Assembly: GCA_900553515.1 (NCBI GenBank)
Contig: USDN01000060.1
Location: forward strand, 1 to 16,928
Source of the DNA: an uncultured Blautia sp.
GTDB lineage: Bacteria > Bacillota > Clostridia > Lachnospirales > Lachnospiraceae
Reading direction: 5' to 3'
DNA length: 16,928 nt
This document shows positions 13,817 to 16,928 of the stretch, piece after piece. Within the stretch, counting starts at the first letter, position 1, and each line of letters opens with the position of its first letter. The translations under genes were made by a program, and so were the position numbers. The notes beneath the pieces were generated by a model. It was not told the DNA's origin and ran no database searches. It worked only from the letters and a program-made list of their open reading frames with translations.

Positions 13817-15358
13817 TTATTTTTCAATAAGAAGTGACTCTCCTGTCATCTCTGCCGGTTTTTCCATTCCCATCAGTTCGATCAGGGTTGGAATGATGTC
13901 TGCAAGACATCCGCTCTCTTTCAGAGTATATTTCGGGTCTGCATTTACAAGAATAAACGGAACCGGATTTGTAGTATGAGCGGTAAATGGTTCCCCGGTC
14001 TCATAATCTACAAGCTGTTCTGCGTTTCCATGGTCCGCGCAGATAAACATCTGGCCGTTTACTTCTTTCACAGCCTCAACAGCTCTTCCCACACACTCGT
14101 CTACAGTTTCCACAGCCTTGACTGCAGCTGCCTCCACGCCGGTGTGTCCAACCATATCCGGGTTGGCGAAGTTGATGATCACCACATCATATTTATCGGA
14201 CTTGATCGCCTCCACAAGCTTATCACATACCTGTGGTGCACTCATTTCCGGCTGAAGGTCATAAGTAGCAACCTTCGGGGATTTTACAAGGATTCTGTCC
14301 TCTCCCTTATTCGGCTCTTCCACACCGCCGTTAAAGAAGAAAGTAACATGCGCATATTTTTCAGTTTCTGCAATACGAACCTGTGTCATATCATGTGCTG
14401 CCAGATACTCGCCAAAGGTATTGTGAAGCTGTACTTTATTGAATGCCACCATTTTATTCTGAATGGTATCGTCGTAGTTGGTAAAGCATACGAAAGTCAC
14501 ATCCAGTTTTTTCTCGCGCGCAAATCCCTTGAAGTCATCATCACAGAATGCTCTGGTGATCTCACGGGCACGGTCCGGACGGAAGTTGAAGAATACCACG
14601 GAATCCTTATCCTGGACAGAAGCCACTGGTCTGCCGTCCTTCTCGATCACAGTCGGAAGAACAAATTCATCGGTCTTTTCGTTGTCATAGGATGCCTGAA
14701 CTGCCTCTGCCGCATCTGTACCCTTCACACCTTCGCCTTTTGTCAGGGCATTGTATGCCAGTTCCACACGATCCCAGCGGTTATCTCTGTCCATTGCATA
14801 GTAACGGCCGGAAACCACCCCGATCTCGCCTACGCCGATTTCCTGCATCTTAGCCTGAAGCTGTTCGATATATCCCTTACCGGAAGCCGGAGGTGTATCA
14901 CGGCCATCCAGGAAGCAGTGTACATAAACCTTTTTCAGGCCCTCTCTCTTAGCCATCTCAAGCAGTCCGTAAAGATGAGTGATATGGCTGTGGACACCGC
15001 CGTCAGAAAGAAGTCCCATAAAATGGATGGCGGAATCATTGTCTTTCGCATTCTTCATTGCTGCAAGAAGAGCCTCATTTTTAAAGAAATCACCGTCATT
15101 GATCTCCTTGGTGATTCTGGTCAGTTCCTGATATACGATGCGGCCTGCGCCCATATTCATATGTCCAACCTCAGAGTTTCCCATCTGACCGTCCGGAAGG
15201 CCGACTGCCAGTCCGCTTGCATTTCCCTCTACAAAAGGACACTCAGCCATCAGTCTGTCCATAACCGGAGTTTTCGCTTCATATACAGCGTTTCCGTCAT
15301 GTCTTTCATTCAGTCCGTAACCGTCAAGGATCATTAAAACAGTTGGTTTTTTGCTCAT
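13817..15358 (-). CDS. gpmI: 2,3-bisphosphoglycerate-independent phosphoglycerate mutase
   Basis: A 513-residue iPGM, which interconverts 3- and 2-phosphoglycerate in glycolysis through a phosphoserine and two manganese ions. The phosphatase-type domain begins with VLMILDGYGLNE (metal ligand Asp12). The phosphorylated Ser62 is in GQMGNSEVGHMNMGAGR. The transferase domain contains FLDGRDTPPASG and SGRYYAMDRDNRWDR. The C-terminal metal-binding segments include INFANPDMVGHTG and CADHGNAEQL. Length matches the family. The start has AGGAG 6 bases upstream. It has its own promoter and terminator and lies after the hom terminator, so it is a separate transcription unit. No other glycolytic gene is in the window. 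Confidence 0.97.
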   Translation of the reverse strand: MSKKPTVLMILDGYGLNERHDGNAVYEAKTPVMDRLMAECPFVEGNASGLAVGLPDGQMGNSEVGHMNMGAGRIVYQELTRITKEINDGDFFKNEALLAAMKNAKDNDSAIHFMGLLSDGGVHSHITHLYGLLEMAKREGLKKVYVHCFLDGRDTPPASGKGYIEQLQAKMQEIGVGEIGVVSGRYYAMDRDNRWDRVELAYNALTKGEGVKGTDAAEAVQASYDNEKTDEFVLPTVIEKDGRPVASVQDKDSVVFFNFRPDRAREITRAFCDDDFKGFAREKKLDVTFVCFTNYDDTIQNKMVAFNKVQLHNTFGEYLAAHDMTQVRIAETEKYAHVTFFFNGGVEEPNKGEDRILVKSPKVATYDLQPEMSAPQVCDKLVEAIKSDKYDVVIINFANPDMVGHTGVEAAAVKAVETVDECVGRAVEAVKEVNGQMFICADHGNAEQLVDYETGEPFTAHTTNPVPFILVNADPKYTLKESGCLADIIPTLIELMGMEKPAEMTGESLLIEK

Positions 15359-15384
15359 AATGTTCTCCTTTTTGTATGATTTCC

Positions 15385-15399
15385 CCGCGAAAACCGCGG
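15385..15399 (-). other. Small GC hairpin in the gpmI leader
   Basis: CCGCG (15385-15389) and CGCGG (15395-15399) form a 5-bp GC stem with loop AAAAC, 26 bases upstream of the gpmI ATG and just before the Shine-Dalgarno region. It is the only GC-rich element in an AT-rich leader. No T-run follows, so it is not a terminator. A role in transcript stability or initiation is possible. Confidence 0.4.
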
Positions 15400-15409
15400 A
15401 GTATTTTCT

Positions 15410-15439
15410 AATATATGTTCACATACTATATAGTACCAA
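15410..15439 (-). promoter_or_regulatory. Probable gpmI promoter
   Basis: On the minus strand: -35 TTGGTA (15434-15439), 18 bp spacer, -10 TATATT (15410-15415). The spacer contains most of a perfect 12-bp palindrome, TACTATATAGTA (15424-15435), which could be an operator. The -35 sits in the T-run of the upstream hom terminator. Confidence 0.5.
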
Positions 15440-15482
15440 AAATCAGGAATTTTTCAAGGATTTTCCCCGAAAAATTCCTGAT
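15437..15482 (-). terminator. Terminator of hom
   Basis: A perfect 14-bp stem: on the minus strand ATCAGGAATTTTTC (15469-15482) and GAAAAATTCCTGAT (15442-15455), with a 13-base loop, followed by TTTTTGG. It begins 11 bp after the hom stop codon and leaves gpmI to its own promoter. Confidence 0.88.
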
Positions 15483-15493
15483 CTTTCCCTTTC

Positions 15494-16789
15494 TTATTCT
15501 CCGTATACCCGAAGCATACTGGAAATCTTATGTACAGAGCTTCTTCCGGACAGTTCCTCCATAGCGGTGCGGAAATCTCCTTCCCGAACTTTTCCCGTAA
15601 TCACAACCACCTCTGCCCTGTCGTTTGGACGAGTCTGTTTCTGGATGATCTGGGCAACGCTGACATGATATTTGGCGAAAACTGCAGTCATCTCCGCCAG
15701 TACACCACAGCGGTCTTCTACATGAAGGCGCAGGAAATAACGATTATAGGTATCTGCCATTTTTTTCACCGGAATATTTTTATAGCAGGTGCATCCGATC
15801 CTTGCACAGCAGTCTGCCTTGATATTACGCGCAATATCAAAAACATCTCCCACCACTGCACTGGCTGTGGGGAGTTCTCCTGCTCCTCTTCCAAAAAACA
15901 TGGCATTTTCTACGGCGTCTCCGTTTACAAAAACTGCATTGTAGGAGTCATTAACAGATGCCAGCGGATGAGAGCTTGGGATCAGCATAGGGCATACGTA
16001 AGCCTCAATTCCCTCTTCTGTATTTTTTGCCACGCCAAGAAGCTTGATGTCGCATCCCATTTCCTTGGCGTAGCGGATATCCTTGGCGGATATTTTGGTG
16101 ATTCCCTCGATATAAACGTCGTCAAAAACAACCCTGGAATTAAATGCAACAGAAGCAAGGATTGCAACCTTACGTCCTGCATCCAGACCTTCTATATCTG
16201 CCGTAGGATCTGCCTCCGCATATCCAAGCTCTGTGGCAAGGGCAAGCGCCTCCTTAAATTCCATTCCTTCCTGTGTCATTTTGGTCAGGATAAAATTCGT
16301 GGTGCCATTTACAATACCCATGACCTCTCTCATGTGATTGCCGGCCAGGCACTGCTTCAGCGGACGGATGATGGGGATCCCTCCGGCAACAGCCGCCTCA
16401 AACAGGAAATCCACCTGGTGTGCTTCTGCCATATCCAGAAGCTCCTTGCCATGAACAGCGATCAGGTCTTTGTTTGCAGACACCACATGTTTGCCGGCTT
16501 CCAGAGCGGCCAGGATGCAGGTTCTTGCCGGCTCGATTCCTCCCATCAGCTCGATCACGATATCAATCTCCGGATCGTTCAGGATCTCCTCCCAGTTATT
16601 TGTAAGCACAGATGGATCTTCTACTCTGGCGGATGCCTTTTCCAGATTACGGACCATGATCTTTTTGATCCGGATCTCGCTGCCAAGCTTGGCCTCCATT
16701 TCTTCTTTCTGTCCTTTTAATACTTTATAAACGCCTGTACCTACGGTACCAAGCCCCAGAAGGGCGGCATGAATGATTTTCTTCTCCAT
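15494..16789 (-). CDS. hom: Homoserine dehydrogenase
   Basis: A 431-residue homoserine dehydrogenase, which reduces aspartate semialdehyde to homoserine with NAD(P)H on the way to threonine and methionine. The N-terminal Rossmann domain begins AALLGLGTVGTGVYKVL (Gly12-x-Gly14-x-x-Gly17). SANKDLIA holds the conserved Lys107. The catalytic domain has NGTTNFILTKM and the active-site ADPTADIEGLDAGRKVAILA, with Asp203 and Lys207. A C-terminal ACT domain (about 352-431, FLRLHVEDRCGVLAEMTAVF) is the usual site for threonine feedback. The chosen ATG at 16789 has AGGAG 8 bases upstream. The frame is open 23 codons further, but that part covers the promoter. It is a single-gene unit: thrB, thrC and aspartokinase are not in the window. 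Confidence 0.96.
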   Translation of the reverse strand: MEKKIIHAALLGLGTVGTGVYKVLKGQKEEMEAKLGSEIRIKKIMVRNLEKASARVEDPSVLTNNWEEILNDPEIDIVIELMGGIEPARTCILAALEAGKHVVSANKDLIAVHGKELLDMAEAHQVDFLFEAAVAGGIPIIRPLKQCLAGNHMREVMGIVNGTTNFILTKMTQEGMEFKEALALATELGYAEADPTADIEGLDAGRKVAILASVAFNSRVVFDDVYIEGITKISAKDIRYAKEMGCDIKLLGVAKNTEEGIEAYVCPMLIPSSHPLASVNDSYNAVFVNGDAVENAMFFGRGAGELPTASAVVGDVFDIARNIKADCCARIGCTCYKNIPVKKMADTYNRYFLRLHVEDRCGVLAEMTAVFAKYHVSVAQIIQKQTRPNDRAEVVVITGKVREGDFRTAMEELSGRSSVHKISSMLRVYGE

Positions 16790-16829
16790 TACAGGTTCTC
16801 CTTTCTGATAGAATGTAAATGTTGTTCTT

Positions 16830-16858
16830 ATAGTAGATGAGAAAAAGATATTTGTCAA
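16830..16858 (-). promoter_or_regulatory. Promoter of hom
   Basis: On the minus strand a consensus -35 TTGACA (16853-16858), 17 bp spacer, and -10 TACTAT (16830-16835), 40 bp upstream of the hom start. This is the best sigma-A match in the window. Upstream lies an AT-rich stretch that includes a 16-bp palindrome, AATAAAATATTTTATT (16887-16902). No leader attenuator or T-box is visible. Confidence 0.8.
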
Positions 16859-16928
16859 GTAAAGCGATAAAGCATCAGCGATGAGGAATAAAATATTTTA
16901 TTTTTAGCTTATCCTTCACCATTTATGC

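Noticed and set aside
13976..15337. A 453-codon open frame antisense to gpmI
   Set aside because: gpmI on the minus strand has every family motif over its full length. The antisense frame has no family match and is a by-product of codon usage.
15530..16720. A 396-codon open frame antisense to hom
   Set aside because: The opposite strand encodes a full homoserine dehydrogenase. The antisense frame starts inside it without a ribosome binding site or recognisable domain.
16887..16902. 16-bp AT palindrome AATAAAATATTTTATT upstream of the hom promoter
   Set aside because: It is composed only of A and T, so a palindrome is cheap by chance. It may act as an UP-like AT tract, but nothing shows an operator.

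Overview
The window looks like a chromosomal segment from a gut-type Lachnospiraceae (Blautia/Dorea-like) Firmicute. The reasons are moderate GC, strong AGGAGG ribosome binding sites, sigma-A promoters with 17-18 bp spacers, compact intrinsic terminators, and protein families typical of that group. The exact genus is an inference. No tRNA, rRNA, CRISPR array or complete insertion sequence was seen.

Layout. 1-1861 (+): a visibly AT-rich cassette with an intact GntR/YtrA-type repressor and a broken ABC exporter. The ATPase has a frameshift and a damaged Walker A motif; the permease has an internal deletion and a stop. The cassette ends in a long hairpin terminator. A 38-bp imperfect palindrome (1883-1920) separates it from the next block. 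1991-6547 (-): a PhoB/OmpR-type response regulator without an adjacent kinase, then DNA topoisomerase III, then a Lon-like AAA+ ATPase that lacks the protease domain. 6687-7613 (+): a diacylglycerol/lipid kinase, divergent from the regulator. 7641-10415 (-): a tightly overlapping sfsA - mutY - family 2 glycosyltransferase operon. 10616-11233 (+): a HAD phosphatase divergent from sfsA. 11317-13454 (-): a membrane-anchored L,D-transpeptidase with acidic tandem repeats, followed by a small membrane protein. 13817-15358 (-): phosphoglycerate mutase gpmI. 15494-16789 (-): homoserine dehydrogenase hom.

Functional themes are DNA topology and repair (topB, mutY), cell envelope (lipid kinase, glycosyltransferase, L,D-transpeptidase), central metabolism (gpmI, hom) and regulation. 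Most of the window is ordinary housekeeping chromosome. The AT-rich cassette is the only part that looks acquired.

No clearly new defence or mobile system is visible. The best candidate for something under-described is the TopB / protease-less Lon-like ATPase pair, followed by the decaying repressor-transporter cassette with its near-ideal operator and the acidic-repeat L,D-transpeptidase. Several start codons were set downstream of the longest reading frame because a ribosome binding site and family alignment support them: the AAA ATPase, the HAD phosphatase and hom.
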